Shown: positions 48,738-56,691, counted from the stretch's first letter. The stretch: 64,000 nucleotides of DNA from Pseudoalteromonas flavipulchra NCIMB 2033 = ATCC BAA-314 (GCA_000814665.1 JWIH01000016.1:248001-312000); one strand, 5' to 3'. Notes: generated by a model not told the origin, from the sequence alone. Translations and numbers: made by a program.

Positions 48738-49996
48738 TGACACCCAACGTTATTTGTGTCTAAGCTGACAAAGTGAGATTAAAACGTGCGGAAACACTTA
48801 AAGAATATGGACAAAAAGCGTTCTTAGATAGGGTGACCTTTGGCGGATAAGCGTATCGCTACACTAAAATTGGATTATCGCGCACGACAACGCGCTGCAA
48901 ATACAGCAGTAAGAAATTCTAGAGTTGAGAATGTGCGTTTTGCTAAGCCAACAAACACTCGCAGTTTGTTAGGTTTGTCCGTCGTCGTTTTTGAAGTGTT
49001 TCGCAGTAAGCGGTTATTGTTCGCTCTCGACCAACAGCACCATGAAATACCCGAGAAAATTGCGTAGTGAGTTTTATCCAGTTCTCCGGTTCGATATTTA
49101 ATCGAGTAAGAATGGGTTGAGACTCACAGATATAGCCTCGCTTGTCGGCTCGAATGCACTGGCCTGTGAGTTCAACTAACTCAATATAAGATTTGAGTTC
49201 AAAAGGCAGGCCTTTAGGCATATGTTTTCGTGGGCTGCCAGCAAAGCGTAGTAGGCTTTTTGGCTGTTTACCTAATTTTGCATGGTCAATACGCTTTTTG
49301 ATGCTGGTGTAGTCTGAGGTTTCAGGCGTTGCTGCGATTTTGGCTCTAATGGGGTTTAGGTCTACGTAGGCGAGACAAGCGGCCAATGCGGCCTCGTCTA
49401 GTAATGCTTGGGATTTAAACCGTCCTTCCCAAAATCTGCCTGTACAGTTATCTTCTATATTTGCTCGGCGGGCGATATCTTCGTTGAGTACTCGCATAAA
49501 CCAGCTAATATCTGCGAGCCTTTCTCTGTATTTGGCGACATGCTCATTGAGTATCAACTGCTCCGACTCATTGAGTGGCTCACCTTCAGTAAACTTTTGG
49601 CTTATCCAATTGCCCTTAAACAACTTGTGCCATCGTATTACAATCGCTTTATCCGACAGGCGCTTAGCTTTTTTATCATCAACATATAAAACAATGTGAG
49701 TGTGATTACTCATCACCGCATAAGCACAGACATCAATACAAAACACAGACCCCAACATCAATAGCTTTTCTTCAACCCAATCACGACGGTGTTCGTATGA
49801 TTTTCCGGTAAATTTATCTTCACCACACAGAAACGCGCGCCTTACGCAACGGGAGATACAGTGGTAGTATTTGGTGTCGGTTAAACTGATTTGCTTTTTA
49901 CGGGCTGTAGCCATAGTTTGTTTTCCTCAGTCCTTTGAGTGCAGAATTAAAGCGTAGGCGGTATATTAGGAAGGTGCAAATTAGTGGTGGGTGTCA
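48738..49996. mobile_element. Y1-transposase unit with TGACACCCA inverted ends
   Basis: TGACACCCA at 48738-48746 and its reverse complement at 49988-49996 bracket 1259 bp holding one transposase gene on the minus strand. Y1 (HUH) transposases of the RAYT group do not use classical terminal inverted repeats, so these may be REP-like palindrome halves rather than true ends. About 190 bp between the left end and the transposase stop (48747-48942) contain no recognised gene. The right end is 11 bp from attI copy 2. Confidence 0.55.
48943..49914 (-). CDS. REP-associated (Y1/HUH) tyrosine transposase
   Basis: 323 residues. The Y1 fold is visible: YYHCISRCVRRAFLCG, the metal-binding YAVMSNHTHIVLYVDD (HUH-type HTH), RFWEGRFKSQAL, then the catalytic-helix region LAACLAYVDLNPIRA with the Tyr. 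It belongs to the COG1943 single-strand transposases, often single-copy RAYTs. The ~100-residue C-terminal extension is usual for the larger marine forms. Frame is intact, so it may be active. Confidence 0.85.
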   Translation of the reverse strand: MATARKKQISLTDTKYYHCISRCVRRAFLCGEDKFTGKSYEHRRDWVEEKLLMLGSVFCIDVCAYAVMSNHTHIVLYVDDKKAKRLSDKAIVIRWHKLFKGNWISQKFTEGEPLNESEQLILNEHVAKYRERLADISWFMRVLNEDIARRANIEDNCTGRFWEGRFKSQALLDEAALAACLAYVDLNPIRAKIAATPETSDYTSIKKRIDHAKLGKQPKSLLRFAGSPRKHMPKGLPFELKSYIELVELTGQCIRADKRGYICESQPILTRLNIEPENWIKLTTQFSRVFHGAVGRERTITAYCETLQKRRRTNLTNCECLLA

Positions 49997-50007
49997 GCGA
50001 TTTAATC

Positions 50008-50106
50008 GTAGCAACAAGTTAGTTATTGTGATAACGCTGGTACAATGATAATAATGACCCATGACTCGGTAGAAAAACGATCCATTGGGTCGATATTAAA
50101 TTGTTA
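50008..50106 (+). other. Integron platform (attI and putative Pc), copy 2
   Basis: Direct repeat of 46861-46959 with three mismatches in 99 bp. It again ends in GTTA and is followed by a different cassette. One mismatch breaks the palindrome (CGATCCATTGGGTCG, 50078-50092). The putative Pc -10 TACAAT is at 50041-50046. No integrase or LexA box accompanies this copy. Confidence 0.75.
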
Positions 50107-50135
50107 AGTGCCAGTGCCCCAAGGATGTATCGAGT

Positions 50136-51035
50136 ATGCTAAGAAAAAAAGTACCGTTATCAAATGATCAAGTTGATAAGCATGGCGATAGAATGACTAT
50201 CGACGCATTAGAAATGGCCAAAGTTCAAACTAACAGCAGAATTGTTGGCTCTCATATTGAACACGACTTTAGTTACCCTCCTATTGGCAGGATGGAAGAA
50301 GCTGATATCTTAAATCATGAAGGAGTGAATTGGTTAATTGGAGAGTTTGCATTATTCGAACCTTCAGACATTGATAAAGCTAACCCTCTAAACGAGCGTG
50401 AAATAGCCTTAAATAACCAAGAAGTTGATACTGTAAGTATTAAGTATGATCGAAGCTATAAGCAAGCTGGACTTGTTGATGAAGTAAAAAAACTACAACA
50501 AATTTTTGATGAAAACTCTTCAACTGAGTTTGAAATCAAAAAGTCAGTTGAACCAGTTTCAACTTTAACACTCATGTTTGGTGTTGGTGTTGGTGTTGGT
50601 GTTGGTGCTACTTTTGCTGTTGCCAGTTTTTTTAAAGGTTTTTTTGGTGAAGCAGGCAAAGAATCGTGGCAAGCTTTTAAAAAATTAATTTTAAAGAATA
50701 AGTCAATAAATCCTGAGGCAGATAAGCACTATCAGTTTATTTTTGTGTGTCAAAATGAGTATTATAAAGTTGAAGTAATACTTTTATTTAAAAACCCAGA
50801 ACCTGAAGATATAGAAGAAATTATCAAATCTAATCAAGACTTAATTGATAATAAAATCAACCAATATTATGAAGATAATATTCGGGCTGGAAGAATTGTT
50901 TATGTTATTGAAAATAAAATGTTTAAGCATGCTTATTCTGTAAGGAGGTGCGGTACTCCTTTTGATATTGATGACATGGAAGGTTATAAGTCACTATTAA
51001 ATAGCTTAAAAGAAAATTTTCACAAAGGCACTTAA
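50136..51035 (+). CDS. Cassette 3: unknown protein with prohead-protease-like N-terminus
   Basis: 299 residues. The N-terminal ~90 residues (SNDQVDKHGDRMTIDALE, GSHIEHDFSYPPIGRMEEAD, WLIGEFALFEPSDI) follow the pattern of HK97/XkdF-type prohead proteases (VDxHGD...H...PIG). A Gly/Val-rich membrane helix (GVGVGVGVGATFAVASFFKGFFG, ~152-175) is encoded by GGTGTT repeats at about 50580-50607. The C-terminal ~110 residues are Glu/Asn/Lys-rich and unrecognised. ATG with AAGGA about 11 nt upstream. AT content is high. The protease similarity is a weak inference. Confidence 0.65.
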   Translation: MLRKKVPLSNDQVDKHGDRMTIDALEMAKVQTNSRIVGSHIEHDFSYPPIGRMEEADILNHEGVNWLIGEFALFEPSDIDKANPLNEREIALNNQEVDTVSIKYDRSYKQAGLVDEVKKLQQIFDENSSTEFEIKKSVEPVSTLTLMFGVGVGVGVGATFAVASFFKGFFGEAGKESWQAFKKLILKNKSINPEADKHYQFIFVCQNEYYKVEVILLFKNPEPEDIEEIIKSNQDLIDNKINQYYEDNIRAGRIVYVIENKMFKHAYSVRRCGTPFDIDDMEGYKSLLNSLKENFHKGT

Positions 51036-51129
51036 CAAACGCCTCAACATGGGACGTAAAAAGCTTGGCTTGCGTCACTTCGTTCCTTATTTTAGCCAAG
51101 CCTTTTGCGCCCGTTAGGCGGGCGTTGGT
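51030..51129 (+). other. attC site of cassette 3 (VCR-like)
   Basis: About 100 bp from ACTTAAC (R'', 51030-51036, overlapping the stop) through AACGCCTCAA to TTGCGCCCGTTAGGCGGGCG and the GTT core at 51124. The inner arms AGCTTGGCTT (51062-51071) and AGCCAAGCC (51094-51102) pair. The 5' AACAAACGCC and 3' GGCGGGCGTT ends match the Vibrio VCR type. Confidence 0.82.
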
Positions 51130-51597
51130 ATGACTCCCACTGTCAAGTTAAACACACTGATCCTTGCCTAACTTTAAGCCATAATTTCTTAACTCGAATT
51201 AGAGAGAGTTAATGCATAGGATGAAGCAAGTAATTTCGTCGGTTTTCTTGCTGGTATTCGTTGGTTACTTATTGCTCATTAACCGGTAAATCCAGTAACC
51301 GCAGGGGCCAGCCTCATAGACAAAGTGAAGAGTTGCATATTCAAAGTGACGAACTAGTTTTTTAACGGCTATTTTAGATGATGGTACTCTACCAAAGTGC
51401 ACAGGTTGTGCGCCTCGATGGTCTTCAATATAGGCGACTTCATTGAATTCTTTATGTGTATCAAGTCCGATAAAAAGTATGTTATGTTTGTTCATGCTAG
51501 CCTCTGCTGTTTAGTTATTTGACAAACTAATTATGGCTCTGGCTTTGTATTAAGCTAACCCACGAAAAAGCGGAGGCTAGCACCGTGTGGGAGTCAT
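51130..51597. mobile_element. IS110/IS1111-family remnant inserted next to attC
   Basis: ATGACTCCCAC (51130-51140) and GTGGGAGTCAT (51587-51597) are perfect 11-bp inverted repeats bracketing 468 bp that contain only the N-terminal fifth of an IS110 transposase. It lies directly after the attC core and before the FRG gene. IS1111-group elements that target attC sites are known. GCTAGCCTC (51496-51504) and GAGGCTAGC (51573-51581) form a stem in the non-coding end, where IS110-family bridge RNAs are encoded. The rest (51141-51264) has no ORF. Confidence 0.72.
51265..51495 (-). pseudogene. IS110-family transposase, N-terminal fragment
   Basis: 76 residues: FIGLDTHKEFNEVAYIED, then VPSSKIAVKKLVRHF and LHFVYEAGPCGYWIYRL. 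This is the start of the DEDD (RuvC-like) domain with its first catalytic Asp. A full transposase is about 340 residues; all later acidic residues and the C-terminal Ser domain are missing. Confidence 0.85.
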
Positions 51598-51598
51598 T

Positions 51599-52411
51599 AT
51601 GTCTATGCCTCAGATTATCTGCAATGGTTCAATAGGGTTGGGTATGGAACAAAATTGGGAAAGTTATAAGAAGTGGATTGCTGAAGCGACACGTAATAAC
51701 AGAAGAAATTATTATCGTGGTCAGAGTGACAGTAAGTGGAATTTAAAAACAACATTTCACCGTAATGCCGAATTTAAAGGAATATCTCTTGCCCATTACT
51801 TTGGCACGATAATGAATGACGTCAATTATCAGGTCGCAGCGTTTGAAGCCCCCATTAACTTTCAAAATAATGCAGAGTACTCAACTTTTCTTGGGAAGCT
51901 ACAACATCATGGATTTCCCACTCCATTGTTAGATTGGACGCTATCTGGTTATGTGGCTGCTTATTTCGCATTCAAAAGTGCTCCAATACAGCCTAAATCA
52001 ACAGATAAAGTTTCAGTGTTTATTTTTGACATTGAAGGTTGGAGTCAGGTTTTCGGTTCAACGACTAATTTTTTGGGAGCAGATCAGTTTGTTAGCGATT
52101 TTGTTCCTTATGCTACAGGAAACCAGAGAATGATTCGTCAAATGGGTGTTACCACCTCGACGAACGTATCGGATATCGAAAGTTTTATACTTCAGAAAGG
52201 CAGAGATGTGGGGCGTGACTTTTTGTGGCGTTATGACATGCCAGCCTCTGAACGAACTGTTGTAATGCGCGAATTAAATTCTATGGGTATCAATGATATG
52301 ACATTATTCCCAGACTTTGACGGTTTGTGTCAACACCTAAAGGAAAGGCATTTTACAAGTCAGCAGCACATCATGCCACCACCACCACCACCAGTGGTAC
52401 CTAAGGCATAA
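51599..52411 (+). CDS. Cassette 4: FRG-domain protein
   Basis: 270 residues. The FRG domain is clear: NYYRGQSDSKWNLKTTFHR (~35-53), then LGKLQHHGFPTPLLDWTLSGYVAAYFAFKS (~100-129). The C-terminus ends in a poly-Pro stretch (PPPPPPVV). FRG domains are found in phage, plasmid and bacterial accessory genes, and some occur in defence loci; biochemistry is not settled. I chose the ATG at 51599. Its GGGAG Shine-Dalgarno lies in the terminal repeat of the IS110 remnant. Another ATG at 51605 is possible. Confidence 0.78.
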   Translation: MSMPQIICNGSIGLGMEQNWESYKKWIAEATRNNRRNYYRGQSDSKWNLKTTFHRNAEFKGISLAHYFGTIMNDVNYQVAAFEAPINFQNNAEYSTFLGKLQHHGFPTPLLDWTLSGYVAAYFAFKSAPIQPKSTDKVSVFIFDIEGWSQVFGSTTNFLGADQFVSDFVPYATGNQRMIRQMGVTTSTNVSDIESFILQKGRDVGRDFLWRYDMPASERTVVMRELNSMGINDMTLFPDFDGLCQHLKERHFTSQQHIMPPPPPPVVPKA

Positions 52412-52533
52412 CAAAGCGTTTAAGGCAGATTCGCAACGCTCGGCATTCTCAGCTCTAGTCGAGTTTTAGTGTTTACGGTGCAATGATTTAGGTTAGGTGG
52501 TAGCGTTGCTCACTACTTAACGCGGCGTTAGCC
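52406..52533 (+). other. attC site of cassette 4, end of the array
   Basis: About 128 bp from GCATAAC (overlapping the stop) with AACAAAGCGTTTAAG and GCAACGCTCGGC on the left. On the right are AGCGTTGC (52502-52509) and TTAACGCGGCG ending in GTTAGCC (52527-52533). Left AACGC and right GCGTT blocks pair, giving the long VCR-like form. No further cassette follows, so this marks the right integron boundary. Confidence 0.82.
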
Positions 52534-52605
52534 CATAGAAATTTTTATCCGAAAGTCATCTAATACAGCCGACGACCTAAAACTTTTTTGTCCAAAAACG
52601 AACTA

Positions 52606-52628
52606 GAGCGAACATCTGCTGTTCGCTC
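52606..52628. terminator. Perfect 9-bp hairpin downstream of speE
   Basis: GAGCGAACA (52606-52614) and TGTTCGCTC (52620-52628) pair across a 5-nt loop, 100 bp after the speE stop in the leftward direction. A short T-run (TTTTT at ~52595) follows on that strand after a gap. It is a possible speE terminator. Confidence 0.4.
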
Positions 52629-52728
52629 ATAACTGCAGGTCAGGTGAAACATTAACCTAATCATCAAGGCTGTAGGATCAGATATGAGCCACTACACTTT
52701 AACAATTAAGTTTATATTTTGATTCGGC

Positions 52729-53589
52729 CTACTTTTCGAAAGCACGCTTCATAAAGTTAGGTGTTGCTAATGCACCCTTATGAATACCTGTGTTGTAGTA
52801 CTCAGTGTCAAATGTTGCGTTATCAACGTCTTGTTCGCGGAATCCGGCAAACTTTTGATCTTTACGCGCCATTGTTGCTGACCACAGACCGCTTGGGTAG
52901 ATTGGCTGTGGGAAAGGTAGGGTTTGCAGATCAACAAAGCCTACTTCCAACATTGCATCGCGCATTTCTAGTAGCAATGGCATGTGCATCAGAGGTGATT
53001 CACTTTGCTGGATCATGATACCACCAGTGCGAAGCGCTGCTAAACAACTCTTGTAGAATGCGTGATTGAATAAACCTTCACCTGGGCCAACAGGATCGGT
53101 GCCATCAACGATGATAACGTCGATAGATTCTGCTTCGGCTTCACGCATATATTTGATGCCATCATCAAACATCACAGTTGCGCGAGGATCGTTATTAGAC
53201 TCACAAAGCTCAGGGAAGTATTTCAAAGACATTTGCGTCACAACTTCGTCGATATCAATCTGAGTAACTTTTTCAACGCCAGGGTGCTTTAGTACTTCAC
53301 GCAAGGTGCCACAGTCGCCGCCGCCAATGATCACAACATTTTTAGGTGCAGGGTGCGAGAATAGCGCCGGGTGACTCATCATTTCGTGATAGAAAAAGTT
53401 TTCACGCGTGCTCACCATAGTGCAACCGTCAATGATCATCAGGTTACCAAAATCCGTCGTTTCAAACATTTCTACTTTTTGAAATGGTGATTGGATTTCG
53501 TCTAATTTTTTGTTGACTCTAAGTGAAAAAGCGCTGCCATCGCGGTCGCTAATTTCTGTAAACCAACGGTTTGCTTCTAAGTTTGCCAT
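52729..53589 (-). CDS. speE: Spermidine synthase (polyamine aminopropyltransferase)
   Basis: 286 residues. IIGGGDCGTLREVLKHPGVEKVTQIDID binds decarboxylated SAM, and IIVDGTDPVGPGEGLF contains the catalytic Asp region. Later PIYPSGLWSATMA closes the site. It transfers aminopropyl to putrescine, releasing methylthioadenosine, which the mtn genes in this window recycle. The speE start at ATG 53589 gives the usual N-terminus; GTG 53601 is an alternative. It is divergent from speA. Confidence 0.92.
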   Translation of the reverse strand: MANLEANRWFTEISDRDGSAFSLRVNKKLDEIQSPFQKVEMFETTDFGNLMIIDGCTMVSTRENFFYHEMMSHPALFSHPAPKNVVIIGGGDCGTLREVLKHPGVEKVTQIDIDEVVTQMSLKYFPELCESNNDPRATVMFDDGIKYMREAEAESIDVIIVDGTDPVGPGEGLFNHAFYKSCLAALRTGGIMIQQSESPLMHMPLLLEMRDAMLEVGFVDLQTLPFPQPIYPSGLWSATMARKDQKFAGFREQDVDNATFDTEYYNTGIHKGALATPNFMKRAFEK

Positions 53590-53809
53590 GATTGTGTTCA
53601 CACTTGATAAAAATTAAGGCAATTTTGCCAGTGCTTGCGCCTTTGCTCAATCAATTTTAGTCAACATTTTGTACTTTGCCTCATATTAGTCTTAATCAAG
53701 CATGGGCTATTTATCAGGTTTGTAAGCTAATGAAAACGCAACTTTAGGTCGCATTGACTAGCCTCGCGTATTAGAATGAAGCTTTATAAAGAATTAATTG
53801 AGAGCAGCA

Positions 53810-55690
53810 ATGACTTGGGGTCTGCAAACAGCACGTTCTATCTATAACGTTACGCACTGGAGTGACGGCTATTTTGATATCAATGAACAGGGCCAGTTAG
53901 TGGCGTTTCCTGATGGTGATCGCACTAAGCCACCAATTCTTCTTCCAGAGTTAACTGAGCAATTTAAAGCGCAGGGGCTAACTTTGCCGGTTTTGGTGCG
54001 TTTTACCGACATTTTAAAACATCGTGTCGATACCTTGACTCAAGCATTTACTGCTGCACGAACTCAACGTGATTACCAAGGCCAGTACACTTGTGTTTAC
54101 CCAATAAAAGTGAATCAGCAGCGCTCGGTTGTCAGCAAGTTATTGGCTCATCCAAGCGGTCTTGTTGGCCTTGAAGCCGGTTCTAAGCCTGAGTTGATGG
54201 CAATTTTGGGTGTGGCACACCAACCTATTACCATTGTCTGTAACGGTTACAAAGACAGTGAGTTCTTGCGCTTAGCTTGTATTGGTCAAGCGATGGGTCA
54301 TCAAGTAAACATAGTCGTTGAAAAGCTCTCTGAACTGGATACCTTATTACAGGAAATCGACGATTTAGGCATTGAACCGTCGATTGGTATTCGTATTCGT
54401 CTTAATTCAGTTGGTAAGGGCAAGTGGCAAAATACCGGTGGTGAAAAAGGCAAGTTTGGTCTTACTGCTAGCCAAGTGCTGCAAGCGGTTGAGCTACTTA
54501 AGTCGCATAATCGGTTGCACTTAATGCAGTTGGTACACTTCCATATCGGCTCGCAAGTTGCCAATATTCGTGATATTCAACGTGCGCTTAAAGAGTGTGC
54601 GCGTCACTATGCTGAGCTATACCAACTAGGTGTTCCGCTGCGTATCGTTGATGTTGGCGGTGGCCTAGGAGTGGACTACGAAGGCTCAGGTTCTCGTAGT
54701 TCATGCTCTATGAATTATACGGTGGCGGAATACGCGAAAAATGTGGTGCATGCTTTTCATGATATAGCGGAGCTCAATAACATTCCGCATCCGGATATTA
54801 TTACTGAATCTGGCCGAGCATTAACTGCTCATCACGCGATGCTTATCACGGATGTGATTGACGTAGAAAAAGCGCCAAATCAAGTCGAACCGGTGCAACC
54901 ACAAGATACCAGCCCATTGGTGTTGCAAGAGTTATGGCATTCGTTGTCACAATTAACTCCTCGCATGGCTTTAGAAACTTATCATGACGCTATGCACTTG
55001 TTCAGCGATGCACACGACCAATACGTGCATGGTTTGATCAGCATGCAAGAGTGGGCGCAGCTTGAACAGCTTTACTTCACGACACTTCATAAAGTGCGTG
55101 AGTGCTTAAATGAGAATGCGAGAGCACACAGAGAAGTACTAGACGACCTCAATGAAAAGCTGGCTGATAAGCTGTTTGTGAACTTCTCGTTGTTCCAATC
55201 ACTGCCGGATGTCTGGGGTATTGACCAGCTATTTCCGGTGATGCCTATCGACAAGCTCAATCAGCCGTTGACGCAAAGAGCGATTATTCAGGACATTACC
55301 TGTGATTCTGATGGTCAAATCAACAGTTATGTTGAGGGCGCGGGTATCGAATCAAGTTTACCTATTCCTGAGTATGTGCCGGGAGAGCAATATCACGTTG
55401 CGATGTTCTTGGTGGGAGCCTATCAAGAAATATTGGGTGATTTACATAACTTATTTGGTGACACAGACTCAGTACACGTTGAGCTTTGTGATGAGGGTTA
55501 TAAACTCACCAATGCAATCAAGGGCGACAGTGTTGAAGATGTACTGCGCTTTGTTCATTATGACAAAGCGGTGCTATCTGAGAACTACGCACAGCAAGTC
55601 GCAGCCTTGTCGTTGCCAGAGTCAATTAAAGCTCAGTATCTACAAGAGTTAAACGCTGGACTTGAAGGTTATACTTACTTCGAAGATTGA
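53810..55690 (+). CDS. speA: Biosynthetic arginine decarboxylase
   Basis: 626 residues of the alanine-racemase-fold decarboxylases. VYPIKVNQQRSVV carries the PLP lysine, followed by GLEAGSKPELMA, VHFHIGSQVANI, VDVGGGLGVDYEGS and SGRALTAHHAML. The C-terminal CDSDGQI segment supplies the catalytic Cys/Asp. It makes agmatine, which needs agmatinase (SpeB) to reach putrescine; speB is not in the window. I chose the ATG at 53810 with GAG upstream; a TTG 12 bp earlier is in frame. Confidence 0.94.
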   Translation: MTWGLQTARSIYNVTHWSDGYFDINEQGQLVAFPDGDRTKPPILLPELTEQFKAQGLTLPVLVRFTDILKHRVDTLTQAFTAARTQRDYQGQYTCVYPIKVNQQRSVVSKLLAHPSGLVGLEAGSKPELMAILGVAHQPITIVCNGYKDSEFLRLACIGQAMGHQVNIVVEKLSELDTLLQEIDDLGIEPSIGIRIRLNSVGKGKWQNTGGEKGKFGLTASQVLQAVELLKSHNRLHLMQLVHFHIGSQVANIRDIQRALKECARHYAELYQLGVPLRIVDVGGGLGVDYEGSGSRSSCSMNYTVAEYAKNVVHAFHDIAELNNIPHPDIITESGRALTAHHAMLITDVIDVEKAPNQVEPVQPQDTSPLVLQELWHSLSQLTPRMALETYHDAMHLFSDAHDQYVHGLISMQEWAQLEQLYFTTLHKVRECLNENARAHREVLDDLNEKLADKLFVNFSLFQSLPDVWGIDQLFPVMPIDKLNQPLTQRAIIQDITCDSDGQINSYVEGAGIESSLPIPEYVPGEQYHVAMFLVGAYQEILGDLHNLFGDTDSVHVELCDEGYKLTNAIKGDSVEDVLRFVHYDKAVLSENYAQQVAALSLPESIKAQYLQELNAGLEGYTYFED

Positions 55691-55719
55691 TTTTCAAATA
55701 GTGAAATGGAATAAATTAT

Positions 55720-55742
55720 AGCCGACCAACTGGTCGGCTTAA
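55720..55742 (+). terminator. speA terminator
   Basis: AGCCGACCA (55720-55728) and TGGTCGGCT (55731-55739) form a 9-bp perfect stem followed by TAATTG. It is 30 bp after the speA stop and before the acyltransferase gene. Confidence 0.75.
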
Positions 55743-55800
55743 TTGTGTGTGATTTTCAAGGTATGATACAGCTCTGCCGTAAAACACGATGAGGGAATGA

Positions 55801-56676
55801 ATGTCGTTTATTCGTAAAGTGATCAGCATCTTGCTGTATGCCGTTAACACTATATTTTGGTTTATACCGATCTTTATTTGTGGCTTGATTAAGCTCCTGC
55901 CCATCCCACCATTGCAAAAAGCCATGAGCTATATTGCTAAAGCGTGCGCGAGTAATTGGGTCGCGTGTAATTCAGTGAGCCAAAACCTCATTGCGCCGTA
56001 TACGCTCAATGTTAGCGGGTTGGATGAGCTAAAACGCAAAGACTGGTACTTGGTTATCGCCAATCATCAAAGTTGGGTGGATATCTTAGTGTTGCAGCGA
56101 GTGCTTCATGGCAAAATCCCGTTTTTGAATTTCTTTTTGAAAAAAGAGCTGCTTTACGTACCTGTTCTTGGTCTTGCTTGGTGGGCGCTCGATTTTCCTT
56201 TTATGACGCGAACCAGCAAGTCGCAATTAAAGAAAAACCCTAAATTGCGTGGTAAAGACATAGAAACGACGCGAAAAGCATGCGAAAAGTTTAAAACAAT
56301 GCCAGTGAGTATTGTAAACTTCGTTGAGGGTACGCGTTACACCGAATCCAAGCATAGTAAGCAGAAAAGCCCATTCACACACCTGCTTAAACCAAAAGCG
56401 GGAGGCATCGCATTTGTGATGCAGGCCATGGGTGAGCAAATCAGCAAAGTGGTGAATGTCACCATCCATTATCCCGGTGGTGTACCAACTTTTGCAGACT
56501 TTATCGCTGGTAAAGTGAAGTCAGTAGATGTTCAGGTGGAAGTAATGCCGGTCAGTGCAAACTTGGTCGGCGACTACACGAATGATCCCGAATTTAGAGT
56601 GCGTTTCCAATCCGAATTAAACGCCTTGTGGCAAGCCAAAGACGCACAACTTGTGGAGCTTGCCGATAAAAAGTAG
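55801..56676 (+). CDS. YihG-like membrane acyltransferase, copy 1
   Basis: 291 residues of the PlsC/LPLAT superfamily. Two N-terminal hydrophobic segments (~5-40), then catalytic NHQSWVD (NHxxxD, ~82-88), FMTRTSKSQLKKNP and substrate-binding FVEGTRYTESKH. YihG-type proteins act as 1-acyl-glycerol-3-phosphate acyltransferases with unusual acyl preference. It is followed after 15 bp by a close paralogue and then an MscS-type channel in one operon. Confidence 0.88.
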   Translation: MSFIRKVISILLYAVNTIFWFIPIFICGLIKLLPIPPLQKAMSYIAKACASNWVACNSVSQNLIAPYTLNVSGLDELKRKDWYLVIANHQSWVDILVLQRVLHGKIPFLNFFLKKELLYVPVLGLAWWALDFPFMTRTSKSQLKKNPKLRGKDIETTRKACEKFKTMPVSIVNFVEGTRYTESKHSKQKSPFTHLLKPKAGGIAFVMQAMGEQISKVVNVTIHYPGGVPTFADFIAGKVKSVDVQVEVMPVSANLVGDYTNDPEFRVRFQSELNALWQAKDAQLVELADKK

Positions 56677-56691
56677 TAGAAGGATGTTGTG

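Noticed and set aside
48721..48763. Complete attC formed by CTAAGACAAAT and ATTTGTGTCTAAG
   Set aside because: The arms pair well, but no GTTRRRY core is placed correctly and the right arm lies inside the transposase unit; a truncated attC fits better.
48840..49067. Rightward ORF overlapping the transposase 3' end
   Set aside because: Its second half is the antisense of the transposase C-terminus and its start is TTG without a Shine-Dalgarno. The first 35 codons do not match a family I know.
50575..50610. Possible CRISPR or satellite repeat
   Set aside because: The GGTGTT tandem repeat is within a reading frame and encodes Gly-Val pairs; no spacer-repeat structure exists anywhere in the window.
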